Below are positions 44,243-52,226 of a stretch of 64,000 nt of DNA, in pieces (position 1 is the stretch's first letter; the number at the start of each line of letters is the position of its first letter). The translations under genes and the position numbers were made by a program. Source of the DNA: Mesorhizobium sp. WSM4306 (GTDB lineage Bacteria; Pseudomonadota; Alphaproteobacteria; Rhizobiales; Rhizobiaceae); NCBI RefSeq assembly GCF_007003975.1, contig NZ_VFTC01000014.1:103587-167586 (forward strand), read 5' to 3'. The notes beneath the pieces were generated by a model, which saw nothing but the letters and a program-made list of their open reading frames with translations, ran no database searches and was not told the origin of the DNA.

Positions 44243-45199
44243 ATGTCCAGATCGATCTATTTCGCCATTCTTGCCTCGGTCGCAGCCTTGTTCGCAGCGC
44301 CCGGCCCAGCCAATGCAGAGGAGACGAAGCCCGCCATGACGACCGATACCAACGCACTGCCGAAGCCGGAGAAGTCCGGCCTGCTGCCGATCAACGGCCT
44401 GAACTACTACTACGCTGTCTACGGCAAGGGCGAGCCGCTGCTTCTCTTGCATGGCGGTCTCGGCTCGATCGACATGTTCGCGCCGATCCTGCCCAAGCTT
44501 GCCGAGAACCGCACGGTCATAGGCGTGGACCTGCAGGGGCATGGCCGCACGGCGATTGGCGACCGGCCATTCAGCCTGGAGGCGATCGGCGACGACATGG
44601 CTGATATCATCAAGGCGCTCGGCTACGACAAGGTCGACGTGATGGGCTATTCGCTGGGCGGTGGCGTTGCCTTCCGCATGGCTGTCCAGCATCCCAAGGC
44701 GGTCCGCCGGCTGGTCCTTGTGTCGACCGGCTATGCCCCCGACGGCTTCTATGACGAGATGCGTCCGCAACAGGCGCAGGTGAGCGCCGCTGCCGCGCCG
44801 TTCATGAAGGACACCCCGATGTACAAGTCCTACGTTGCAGTGGCGCCGTATCCGGAAGACTTCCCGAAACTGCTCGATGCGCTGGGCAACTTCATGCGCC
44901 AGAACTACGACTATTCCGCCGATGTCGCGAAGCTGAAGATGCCGGTCATGCTCGCCTATGGCGACAGCGACATGTACAAGCCAGAGCACGAGATCAAGTT
45001 CTACCAGATGCTCGGCGGTGGATTGAAGGATGCCGGCTGGATGCGCGAGAACCTGTCGCAGAACCGGCTGGCCATCATCCCCAACCGCACCCACTACGAC
45101 GTCTTCTTCGCGCCGGAACTGACGGCCGCGGCGCTGCCTTTCCTCAACGGCGAAACCAAGGTGAAAACCTGGGACGAAGTCGTCAGCGAAACAGAGTAG
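44243..45199 (+). CDS. Secreted alpha/beta hydrolase
   Basis: 318 residues. A signal peptide (MSRSIYFAILASVAALFAAP GPANA) is followed by the hydrolase core: LLLLHGGLGSIDMFAPILPK, VMGYSLGGGVAFRMAV (Ser near 139), AYGDSDMYKP (Asp) and NRTHYDVF (His near 292). GAGGAGA lies ahead of the ATG at 44243. Likely a periplasmic esterase or epoxide-hydrolase-like enzyme, substrate unknown. A strong terminator follows. Confidence 0.88.
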   Translation: MSRSIYFAILASVAALFAAPGPANAEETKPAMTTDTNALPKPEKSGLLPINGLNYYYAVYGKGEPLLLLHGGLGSIDMFAPILPKLAENRTVIGVDLQGHGRTAIGDRPFSLEAIGDDMADIIKALGYDKVDVMGYSLGGGVAFRMAVQHPKAVRRLVLVSTGYAPDGFYDEMRPQQAQVSAAAAPFMKDTPMYKSYVAVAPYPEDFPKLLDALGNFMRQNYDYSADVAKLKMPVMLAYGDSDMYKPEHEIKFYQMLGGGLKDAGWMRENLSQNRLAIIPNRTHYDVFFAPELTAAALPFLNGETKVKTWDEVVSETE

Positions 45200-45217
45200 G
45201 TCTGCCGAAAGTTGAAG

Positions 45218-45249
45218 CCGGCCGTCTCCAGCGAGACGGCCGGTTTTTT
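45218..45249 (+). terminator. Rho-independent terminator after the secreted hydrolase
   Basis: CCGGCCGTCTC and GAGACGGCCGG form an 11-bp perfect stem with loop CAGC and six T's. Confidence 0.95.
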
Positions 45250-45261
45250 GTGCCTGCGAAA

Positions 45262-46296
45262 CTACGAAGCCTTGGCGCGGCGCGGCTCGCGCAAATGCTT
45301 GATGCCGCTCATCTCGACGAAGTTCGTGGCGGACTCCCAGAGATAGTCGCCATAGAGGAACGGCTCGAACGGGGCGGCGCCAGCGAGCGGCAGCGGCGCG
45401 ATCTCCGCGTCGACGCGCGGCTCGTAGAAGAACGGGATCGAATAGCGCGCCGTCCTCGGCGCAATCACCCTGTGCCGCGTCGCCCGCACCCGCCCGCCGG
45501 TCCAGCGCTCGAGCAATTGGCCGAAATTGACCGCCAGCGTGCCGTCGGCGGGCGGCACGTCGATCCATTCGCCGGCAAGGTTTTTTGCTTGCAGCCCCTC
45601 GACGCCATCCTGCGCCAGCAGCGTGATAAAACCGGAATCGGCATGTTCGCGCCCGATGATGGTGCGCGTCTCGCCTTTGTGGACGACGGAAAACTCCGGT
45701 CCGCTCAGATCGACGCTGATGTTGGCATCGCGCAAGGGATAGCGGATCAACCGCAGCGTCGAGATGCCACCATCGAAATCCGCGTCGAAGATTGTCTCCG
45801 GCAGATCGAGCCCGCGCGCGATCGAGCGCATCAGCGCGTTGCCGAGCGCTTCCATGGCCAGATAGTAGCTTGCGGCAGCTTCGCGCCAGCCGGGCAGCAC
45901 TGCCTCAGTTGGCAATGGCGTCGGCTCGCGCAACGGGTCGTCCGCGTCGCCGGAGCCGGCGGTTTGCACATGCGCAATGTCCGGGCCCATGTCGATGCCT
46001 TCCTTGTAGGAAACGGCGGTCGGCTGCAGCGGGAACCAGCCGCGGTAGACGTTCTTCTTCGTGCGATCGAAATTCCAGCGAAGCAGCTTTGCCTTCTCGG
46101 CCTCGGGCAAGGCGAAGATGTTGAGCAACTGTGCCCGCTTGTCCCGTGTCAGCCATTCATCGCCCGGAAAATCCCGGATCGCCATGAAACCGATGCCGGA
46201 GGCCGCGGCCAGGATCCGCGCGTCGGTGCGCTCGCGGCCGGGCGAGGGCGGCCCGAACAGATCCGCGACGGCAATGGTTTCGATGTCCTGCGCCAT
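45262..46296 (-). CDS. Isopenicillin-N-synthase-like Fe(II)/2-oxoglutarate oxygenase
   Basis: 344 residues. Double-stranded beta-helix oxygenase. The iron triad is visible as REHADSGFITLLAQD (His and Asp, near 213-216) and the distal His in RATRHRVIAP (near 274). The cosubstrate Arg is in RYSIPFFYEPR. GGTGGAGG-type spacing ahead of the ATG at 46296 supports the start. The family includes plant-hormone and antibiotic enzymes and many uncharacterised bacterial members; substrate unknown. It is convergent with the hydrolase. Confidence 0.9.
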   Translation of the reverse strand: MAQDIETIAVADLFGPPSPGRERTDARILAAASGIGFMAIRDFPGDEWLTRDKRAQLLNIFALPEAEKAKLLRWNFDRTKKNVYRGWFPLQPTAVSYKEGIDMGPDIAHVQTAGSGDADDPLREPTPLPTEAVLPGWREAAASYYLAMEALGNALMRSIARGLDLPETIFDADFDGGISTLRLIRYPLRDANISVDLSGPEFSVVHKGETRTIIGREHADSGFITLLAQDGVEGLQAKNLAGEWIDVPPADGTLAVNFGQLLERWTGGRVRATRHRVIAPRTARYSIPFFYEPRVDAEIAPLPLAGAAPFEPFLYGDYLWESATNFVEMSGIKHLREPRRAKAS

Positions 46297-46492
46297 GATT
46301 TCCTCCCGGTCGACCCAGCCATAAAACAGGCGCGGCTGCCGGCTGGCTGTCAATCCTTCGCCGCTGCCTCGGGTTGGGCCAGCGGCAGGCCATCGGTCGT
46401 ATCAGCGCAATCGATAGCACCATCAGGGCTTTTCAATTGACCGAAAGCTGCCAGTCGATACTTTCCAGGGATCTCCAGCGCGACGGGTTCAG

Positions 46493-46894
46493 ATGATGGC
46501 GAAATATGAGGGTGGGTGCCTGTGCGGGGCGGTGCGTTATGGCGCTGAGGCGCCGCCGGTCAATCAGCGCGTCTGCCATTGCCGGCGCTGCCAGAAGGTC
46601 ATCGGCGCGGCCTTTAACGCGCGTCTGCTGTTTCGCATCGATGACGTCACCATCGAGGGGCAGGTGGCGACGGTCAATACCTCTGCGGACCTCAAGCGCG
46701 GCTTCTGCGCCGCTTGCGGCACGACGCTGTTTTCCCGGCGCGACTCCGCCGGCATCGTTGGCATCACCACCGGTTCGCTCGACGATCCCTCGCTGTTCAA
46801 GCCGGAAATGCATATGTGGACAGCCTCGAAGCAGCCTTGGCTGCGGCTCGATGACGGGCTGCCGCAACATGAAGGTGCGCCGCCTCCGAACTGA
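46493..46894 (+). CDS. GFA-family zinc protein
   Basis: 133 residues. The GFA/CENP-V zinc fold is shown by GGCLCGAVRYG, VCHCRRCQKVIGAAFNA and RGFCAACGTTLFSRRDS, giving the two Cys clusters. Members are annotated as glutathione-dependent formaldehyde activating; that role is disputed and is not implied here. Two adjacent ATGs (46493, 46496) are possible starts. The 196 bp upstream, divergent from the oxygenase, hold no other gene. Confidence 0.88.
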   Translation: MMAKYEGGCLCGAVRYGAEAPPVNQRVCHCRRCQKVIGAAFNARLLFRIDDVTIEGQVATVNTSADLKRGFCAACGTTLFSRRDSAGIVGITTGSLDDPSLFKPEMHMWTASKQPWLRLDDGLPQHEGAPPPN

Positions 46895-47013
46895 CGCCGA
46901 TCTTACCGGAAATTAATCCCGAAAACACGACATAGCCGGCAAAGCGTCATTGGCGGGCCATGATTGCCTGCCTATCTATCGGCTGCGGGCCTGGTTTTCG
47001 AGGAGGACGACCG

Positions 47014-47211
47014 ATGAGCGACAGAATCAACACCCTGGACGAGCTTTTGAGCGATCCGATGGTCCTGCTCGTGATGGAGCGTGATCGTGTGCGCCCCGAA
47101 CAGGTTCGCCTGCTGCTCGAACGAGTGCGTCGCCCTTCTGTCTATGGGCCGCTGGTGCCGCCGGCACATGTCGTCGCCAAGACCTGCCTGCAGCAGTGGT
47201 TGGGCAGATAG
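47014..47211 (+). CDS. Small hypothetical protein
   Basis: 65 residues with a strong AGGAGG at 47001. MSDRINTLDELLSDPMVLLV then MERDRVRPEQVRLLLERVRR. Mostly helical and charged; a single Cys near the C-terminus. I recognise no family. It ends 1 bp before the stop of the convergent GNAT gene. Confidence 0.6.
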   Translation: MSDRINTLDELLSDPMVLLVMERDRVRPEQVRLLLERVRRPSVYGPLVPPAHVVAKTCLQQWLGR

Positions 47212-47212
47212 G

Positions 47213-48127
47213 TCAGCCGGAGTTTGCCGGCAAATAGCTGTAATGGCTGCGGAAATAGGCCAGCTTGAAACCGAGCTGCGCATAGTTGCGATAGGCCGGA
47301 CCGTCGCGGTCGGGGTGCGGCGCCTCGATGTCGGCGACAAACAGTTTCGCGCCGGCCGCCAGGCCGTCGCGCACCATGGCTTCGCCGAGCATGGCATCGA
47401 GATCGAAGCTTGGCGCCATGATGCCGGGCACCGGCGCGTCGATGCCGCTCCAGGCGGTGCCGTCAACGCCGATGAACAGCGAGCGCACAGCCACCACCGC
47501 ACCGTCCCGCCGCGCCACGTAGTGATGCCAGCCCTGTCGGCCGACCAGCGTCAGCAGCCACGGTGAGGTCGGCAGCCGGTACTGGCTGTCGATGAAGCCT
47601 GCCCATTCGCTTGCCGTTGCCCGCGTCACGCGTTCGACCGCAATACCCTCGGTCGGGAAAAGCGGTTCTGCCGCCAGAGGTGCTGCCTCGCGAAAAATCC
47701 GTTCCCAGCCGCTCAGGTGCTGCAGGCCGCGCGCCTCGAGCCAGCATCTGAGCGCTGAGGGCTCGGCGTGCGGATTGGCATAGAACCACGGCCTCGCAAT
47801 GCCGGCGGCGCGGTACTGCGCCAGGAGCGCGTCAAGCTGGCTCTGTGTGGCTGGGCGGTCGACGCCGAAATTCTTCACGCAGTTGAAATGGATGAACGGG
47901 ATTGCCGTGCAGGTGGTCCAGACCAGATTGCCGTCTTCGGCGATCGCCAGTCCGAGCCGCGCGGCAAAGTCGGCGGGGGCGGCGCGATAAAGGTCCAGCC
48001 AGGCGTTGACCTCGGCGCGTTCGATGGTGCGGCTGAAATCGCGGGAAACGTCTTCCATCGCGATAGCGGGTTGATGCGTTTCGGGCAGGGCAACGGGTTG
48101 CAATTCGGACAGTGCGGCGGACGACAC
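47213..48127 (-). CDS. GNAT-fold acetyltransferase-like protein
   Basis: 304 residues. The C-terminal half carries a GNAT-like domain: VERVTRATASEWAGFIDSQY, YVARRDGAVVAVRSLFIGVD and RNYAQLGFKLAYFRSHY. The N-terminal half (IERAEVNAWLDLYRAAPADF) is a second, weaker GNAT-like part. The start is a GTG at 48127 with a strong GGGAGGAAGG ahead, placed just downstream of an operator palindrome. An ATG at 48058 is the alternative. Substrate unknown; the operator implies tight induction. Confidence 0.78.
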   Translation of the reverse strand: MSSAALSELQPVALPETHQPAIAMEDVSRDFSRTIERAEVNAWLDLYRAAPADFAARLGLAIAEDGNLVWTTCTAIPFIHFNCVKNFGVDRPATQSQLDALLAQYRAAGIARPWFYANPHAEPSALRCWLEARGLQHLSGWERIFREAAPLAAEPLFPTEGIAVERVTRATASEWAGFIDSQYRLPTSPWLLTLVGRQGWHHYVARRDGAVVAVRSLFIGVDGTAWSGIDAPVPGIMAPSFDLDAMLGEAMVRDGLAAGAKLFVADIEAPHPDRDGPAYRNYAQLGFKLAYFRSHYSYLPANSG

Positions 48128-48145
48128 GACCTTCCTCCCGGCTTT

Positions 48146-48166
48146 TTACCTTACGATGTAAGGTTA
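48146..48166. promoter_or_regulatory. TetR-type operator upstream of the GNAT gene
   Basis: TTACCTTAC (48146-48154) and GTAAGGTTA (48158-48166) are inverted with a 3-bp centre and one mismatch. An extra half site AAGGTAA follows at 48171-48177. On the minus strand a perfect TTGACA (48193-48198) lies just upstream, so the operator is placed between promoter and ribosome site. This arrangement suits TetR repressors. No TetR gene lies nearby. Confidence 0.65.
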
Positions 48167-48363
48167 GGGCAAGGTAATATAAACACGAACGTTGTCAAGC
48201 GGGATTGGGGAAAGCAGGGGAGAAGGGGGGCCACGACGGGTCGCTGGTTTATGGCTAATATTTGATTCAAACTTTGTTGGCAATTTATCGTTAGTAATCA
48301 AAGCCAGTTTGTCCGGCGGCGTCCTTCTGCCTTCGGTCTGTTGTGTTTTGCGTACAGGTCCAG

Positions 48364-49449
48364 ATGCGGATTTCAGGCGTCGTCGGTTTTATGGTGGCAT
48401 CGCTGTGCCTTGCCGGCTGCTCGTCCACAGCGGGCGTCGATGCCTTGCAGCCGTCGAACGAGACGACCAGTTCGGTCGTGCGGCCAAGAGCGCCGGTCGC
48501 GGCGGCTCCGGTGGAGACCGCCGGCCTCGCGCCGATGCGGTCCGACATGGTGACCGACGACACTGTGGCCGACAATGCCGCGGCTGACAATGCGCCGCCC
48601 TTCTCCATGGTCGAGGAAGAGGAGGCCGTTGTCACGGACACGCCTTCGGCCGATGGGAACACCAGCCCACAGCTTGAGCCGGTTGCGCTGATGTCGCCGC
48701 CAAAGCGGCTGACACGTGCGGCACCGGCCATGCTGACCTCGCCGGTGACCCGTTACGGCTTTCGCGACGCGAAACCGATCAATTTCGGCAAGGCGTCGCC
48801 GCGCTATCTCGCCGTGCACGGCGTCGACGTCTCGCGCTGGCAGGGCAATGTCAACTGGAGCAAGCTGCGCGCCCAGGGCGCCAATTTCGCCTACATCAAG
48901 GCGACCGATGGCGGCGACCATCTCGACCCGATGTTCATGAAGAACTGGCGCAATGCCGACGCCGCCGGGCTGAAGCGCGGCGCCTATCATTTCTTCTACT
49001 GGTGCCGCACTGCCGGCGAGCAGGCCGACTGGTTCATCCGCAATGTGCCGAAAGTGGACGGCGCACTGCCGCCGGTGATCGATGTCGAGTGGAACGGCGA
49101 ATCCTCCTGCAAGCGGCGGCCTTCGCGCGCCACGGTGCTGGAGAAGATGCAGGTGTTCATGGACAAGCTCGAGCGCCATTACGGCCAGCGGCCCATCATC
49201 TACACCAGCCCTGATTTCTACCGCGACAATCTCAAGGGCGCCTTCCTCGAATACCCGTTCTGGCTGCGCGCTGTGGCGCGGCATCCCTCAAAGGTCTATC
49301 CCGGCCGCAAATGGCTGTTCTGGCAGTATTCCGGTTCCGGCCTGTCGCACGGTGTGACCGGTCGCATCGACCTCAACGTCTTCCATGGCGATGAGCGTGC
49401 CTGGCGGGCATGGGCAGGCGGGCAGACCACGGTCGCCGACGCCAACTGA
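48364..49449 (+). CDS. GH25 lysozyme-family lipoprotein
   Basis: 361 residues. A lipoprotein signal ends in LCLAGC (Cys near 20). An acidic, Ala/Pro-rich linker of about 120 residues follows, and then the glycoside hydrolase 25 domain: GVDVSRWQGNVNWSKL (catalytic Asp near 154), YIKATDGGDHLDPMF, VIDVEWNGES (Asp/Glu near 240-242) and LFWQYSGSGLSHGVTGRIDL. It should cleave peptidoglycan between MurNAc and GlcNAc from an outer-membrane anchor. The 236-bp gap upstream carries the operator and no gene. Confidence 0.92.
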   Translation: MRISGVVGFMVASLCLAGCSSTAGVDALQPSNETTSSVVRPRAPVAAAPVETAGLAPMRSDMVTDDTVADNAAADNAPPFSMVEEEEAVVTDTPSADGNTSPQLEPVALMSPPKRLTRAAPAMLTSPVTRYGFRDAKPINFGKASPRYLAVHGVDVSRWQGNVNWSKLRAQGANFAYIKATDGGDHLDPMFMKNWRNADAAGLKRGAYHFFYWCRTAGEQADWFIRNVPKVDGALPPVIDVEWNGESSCKRRPSRATVLEKMQVFMDKLERHYGQRPIIYTSPDFYRDNLKGAFLEYPFWLRAVARHPSKVYPGRKWLFWQYSGSGLSHGVTGRIDLNVFHGDERAWRAWAGGQTTVADAN

Positions 49450-49612
49450 GGGCGCGCGTGGGCTGACAGCCTCGCCGGTAGCGCCGTGGCCAGTTGGGCG
49501 GCGCCTTGGCTTGAATTTTCAGCGTCTCGCTAACGATGCGCTCACTCTGTCCTTTAGCGGTATCGCAACAGCCCTCCGGTAACGTGCCCGTGATCGGGTT
49601 TCGGAGGGGTCC

Positions 49613-50116
49613 ATGCGCAATCCAATTGTGGCCATCGCTGTTGTCGCCGCTGTCGGCTACGGGTTTTTCAATTCGCTCGGGCATATGCCGGGTAGTGGCG
49701 ACACGCTGGCGGGGTCGAAGCAAAACGTCGTGTCCTATTCCACCGAGGACAAGGCGATGCAGGCTGCCAAGGACAGCGGCCGCTCTACCCTCAAGCGCTT
49801 CCACGAATTGATGGCTGCAGGCACGCCCGGCACCTACACGGTGAAATTCCCGCTGACCCAGAACGGCGCCACCGAGCACATCTGGATGCAACTGGTCGGC
49901 TACAGCGACGGCTCCTATATCGGCCTGCTCGCCGACGTTCCGGTCAACGGCAACAAGTACAAGATGGGCGACAGGATGACGGTGACCGAAGCCGACGTCG
50001 AGGACTGGATGATCAAGAACGGCAAGGTGATCTACGGCGGCTACACCACCCGCCAGGCGCTTGCGGATATGCCCAAGGAGCAGGTAGCCAAGTATGGACT
50101 GACCTTCAAGGATTGA
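49613..50116 (+). CDS. DUF2314 protein with N-terminal membrane anchor
   Basis: 167 residues. A single N-terminal segment (NPIVAIAVVAAVGYGFF) is followed by the DUF2314 domain: RFHELMAAGTPGTYTVKFPL, HIWMQLVGYSDGSYIGLLAD and KMGDRMTVTEADVEDWMIKN. GGAGGGG precedes the ATG. The domain is of unknown function and common in proteobacteria. It ends 12 bp before a repeat element. Confidence 0.8.
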   Translation: MRNPIVAIAVVAAVGYGFFNSLGHMPGSGDTLAGSKQNVVSYSTEDKAMQAAKDSGRSTLKRFHELMAAGTPGTYTVKFPLTQNGATEHIWMQLVGYSDGSYIGLLADVPVNGNKYKMGDRMTVTEADVEDWMIKNGKVIYGGYTTRQALADMPKEQVAKYGLTFKD

Positions 50117-50128
50117 ACGGCATCTCTT

Positions 50129-50362
50129 CCTTCTCCCCTTGTGGGGTGAGAAGCGGTCCGCGTTGGCGGACGAAAAGCCAATTGCTTGGCTTTTCGAGCT
50201 TCGAACGCCCTGAGCCTGCGAAGGGCAAGGGGTGATAGCCGATCCACCCTGCCGGGTCCCCGCTGCTTCGCAGCGTCCCGGCGTTCGCCGGCCTTTCATC
50301 GTGCCACTGGCACGATGAATTCGCTGACGCGAACCGGCTGCTCACCCCACAAGGGGAGAAGG
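50129..50362. repeat. 234-bp MITE-like element with 22-bp perfect terminal inverted repeats
   Basis: The left end CCTTCTCCCCTTGTGGGGTG (50129-50150 in full) is perfectly inverted at 50341-50362. Between them are several nested hairpins: one centred near 50180 (GAAAAGCCAATTGCTTGGCT), one near 50255 (GGGTCCCCGCTGCTTCGCAG) and one near 50308 (CATCGTGCCACTGGCACGAT). No ORF is present. It sits between a DUF2314 gene and a LysR gene. Confidence 0.8.
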
Positions 50363-50377
50363 TAGAACCCTCCGGTC

Positions 50378-51283
50378 CTAACGCCTTTCGCGCTCACGTA
50401 TGTCAGCCGTCTGCGCCAGCACCCAGTCCCGGAACACCTTGATCTTGGGTGTGTTGCGGCGGCTTTCCAGGTGCACCAGCCAATAGCCGTCGCCGTCGGA
50501 GCCCAGAACGTCAAATGGCTGTATCAACTGGCCCTTTGCCAAGAGCGCGCTGTAGATGTTGCGGGTGAGGATCGCCGCGCCCCGGTCGGTCAGCGCCGCC
50601 ATGGCATCATAGGCCTGCGAACCCAGCGTCGGGCCGGGAATGACGCGATCGGGCTCGAACGGCACGCCGGCCGCCTCGAACCAGATTTTCCACCAGGGAT
50701 CGTCGGCACAGCATAGCGGCACCTTGTAGAGATCATCGGGCCGGTGGATGCCGCCGACGCTCTCGGCGAGCCTTGGGCTGAGCATCGGCGTGTAGTCGGC
50801 CTTGAACAGATAGTGCGCCGTCAGACCGGGCCATTTTCCGCTGCCGGTGCGGATGCCGACATCCATGTCGCCGCGCGCAAAATCGACAAGCGCCTGCGAT
50901 GTATTGACCTTCACCGCGAGGTCGGGATGCATCAGCTGGAATGTTCCAAGCCATACGGCCAGCCAGTTCGTTGCAAAGGTCTCCATGGTGGTCACGGACA
51001 GCACGCCGGTCGCTCCACCCTTGGTGACGACCCAGGCATCGGCCAGCGCCGAGAAGGCGCCGGATGCATGTGGCGCCAGCTGCTGCCCGGCTTCGGTTAG
51101 GGCAATCTGCCTTGTTTTCCTTATAAAAAGCGGCGTTCCGGCACGCTCTTCCAGAACCTTGATCTGATAGCTGGCGGCGGACTGGGTCATGCCGAGTTCT
51201 TCGGCCGCCTTGGTGAAACTGCCCAGACGCGCGGCGGCTTCAAAGACCCTGATGGCCCCTAATGGCGGTAGCTCCCAACTCAT
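50378..51283 (-). CDS. LysR-family regulator, GcvA-like
   Basis: 301 residues. The N-terminal winged helix-turn-helix (PPLGAIRVFEAAARLGSFTK then AAEELGMTQSAASYQIKVLE) is followed by the periplasmic-type effector domain from about residue 90. The sequence is closest in style to the GcvA/AmpR group. The ribosome site is in the loop of an inverted repeat (51287-51305), suggesting autoregulation. It is divergent from a DUF1127 gene 104 bp away. Confidence 0.93.
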   Translation of the reverse strand: MSWELPPLGAIRVFEAAARLGSFTKAAEELGMTQSAASYQIKVLEERAGTPLFIRKTRQIALTEAGQQLAPHASGAFSALADAWVVTKGGATGVLSVTTMETFATNWLAVWLGTFQLMHPDLAVKVNTSQALVDFARGDMDVGIRTGSGKWPGLTAHYLFKADYTPMLSPRLAESVGGIHRPDDLYKVPLCCADDPWWKIWFEAAGVPFEPDRVIPGPTLGSQAYDAMAALTDRGAAILTRNIYSALLAKGQLIQPFDVLGSDGDGYWLVHLESRRNTPKIKVFRDWVLAQTADIRERERR

Positions 51284-51286
51284 GAC

Positions 51287-51305
51287 GCATCAATCCTCCT
51301 GATGC
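51287..51305. promoter_or_regulatory. Inverted repeat enclosing the LysR ribosome site
   Basis: GCATCA (51287-51292) and TGATGC (51300-51305) flank ATCCTCC, which on the minus strand is the GGAGGAT Shine-Dalgarno of the LysR gene. It could be a LysR half-site pair, an RNA hairpin limiting translation, or both. Confidence 0.45.
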
Positions 51306-51387
51306 ATACTACGCGACGTTCGATTGGAAACCAAGACCGGAAAACGGCATGTTGTGTTCATCAAATCGAACCCTGGAGGATACGGCA

Positions 51388-51561
51388 ATGACCACCACCA
51401 TCGCTCTTTACAACACGCTTCGCCGCCCGGTACTCGACCTCTTCACCGCACCGTTCCGGCCCCGCAAGCGGGGCCTGCTCGACCACCGCTCGCTGTCGGA
51501 TCATTTCCTCAGGGATATCGGTATGCTGGACGGACGCGTGCCTCCCGGCACCATTCGCTAA
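51388..51561 (+). CDS. DUF1127 micro-protein
   Basis: 57 residues. MTTTIALYNTLRRPVLDLFT then RKRGLLDHRSLSDHFLRDIG shows the DUF1127 pattern with the RDIG motif, followed by a short tail GRVPPGTIR. GGAGGA precedes the ATG. It is divergent from a LysR regulator, the same arrangement as DUF1127 beside MocR at 11.8 kb. A methyltransferase gene follows after 28 bp. Confidence 0.85.
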   Translation: MTTTIALYNTLRRPVLDLFTAPFRPRKRGLLDHRSLSDHFLRDIGMLDGRVPPGTIR

Positions 51562-51589
51562 GCAAGCTCTTTTGACCAGGGGAGGGAAG

Positions 51590-52198
51590 ATGACTGTGCT
51601 GTCCGAGGATCTGGCCAAGAGCCGCCAAACGATCAACGCCTATGAAGATTATGCCGAACGCTACGACGCGCTGGTGCGGCATGTTCCGAACCAAAGAGAA
51701 CAGAAATGGCTGAAGCGCCTGGTGAAGATTGCCGGCGAAGGCGGCCGGGTTCTGGAAGTCGGGTCGGGATCCGGATATGATGCGGACTTCGTCGAGGGGC
51801 TCGGCGTCAAGGTCCGGCGCACTGACGCGACAAGGCGCTTTCTCGAGCTGCAGGCCGCACGCGGCAAGCACGGTGAGTTTCTCGATCTCATTACCGACGA
51901 TCTCGGCGGCCCCTATGACGCGGTCCTGGCGCTCTGCGTCCTGATCCATGTGCCGCGCGAGCAGACCGACCAGGTGCTTGCCAAGATAGCCGGATCGCTG
52001 CGGCCGGGCGGCGCCTTCCTCGTCTCGATGCGCATCGGCGATGGCGAGAAGAGCGGCGAATATCATACTGTCTACTGGCGCAGGGACGACTTCGCGGCGC
52101 GTCTCGAAAGCGCCGGGCTGGTCCTCGTCGGGGATGAATTCAACGTCGGCCGCGATCGCGAAGAGTGGACCACTTTCCTGGCTGTGAGGCCCTCATGA
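51590..52198 (+). CDS. Class I SAM methyltransferase
   Basis: 202 residues. The SAM-binding motif I GRVLEVGSGSGYDADFVEG is near 58-76, motif II around TDATRRFLELQAA, and motif IV LALCVLIHVPREQ near 113-125. GGAGGGA lies ahead of the ATG at 51590. Substrate unknown. It is 28 bp downstream of the DUF1127 gene, so both may share a promoter. Confidence 0.85.
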   Translation: MTVLSEDLAKSRQTINAYEDYAERYDALVRHVPNQREQKWLKRLVKIAGEGGRVLEVGSGSGYDADFVEGLGVKVRRTDATRRFLELQAARGKHGEFLDLITDDLGGPYDAVLALCVLIHVPREQTDQVLAKIAGSLRPGGAFLVSMRIGDGEKSGEYHTVYWRRDDFAARLESAGLVLVGDEFNVGRDREEWTTFLAVRPS

Positions 52199-52226
52199 CG
52201 CGTCGCGGACTGCTAGGCAATCGCCG

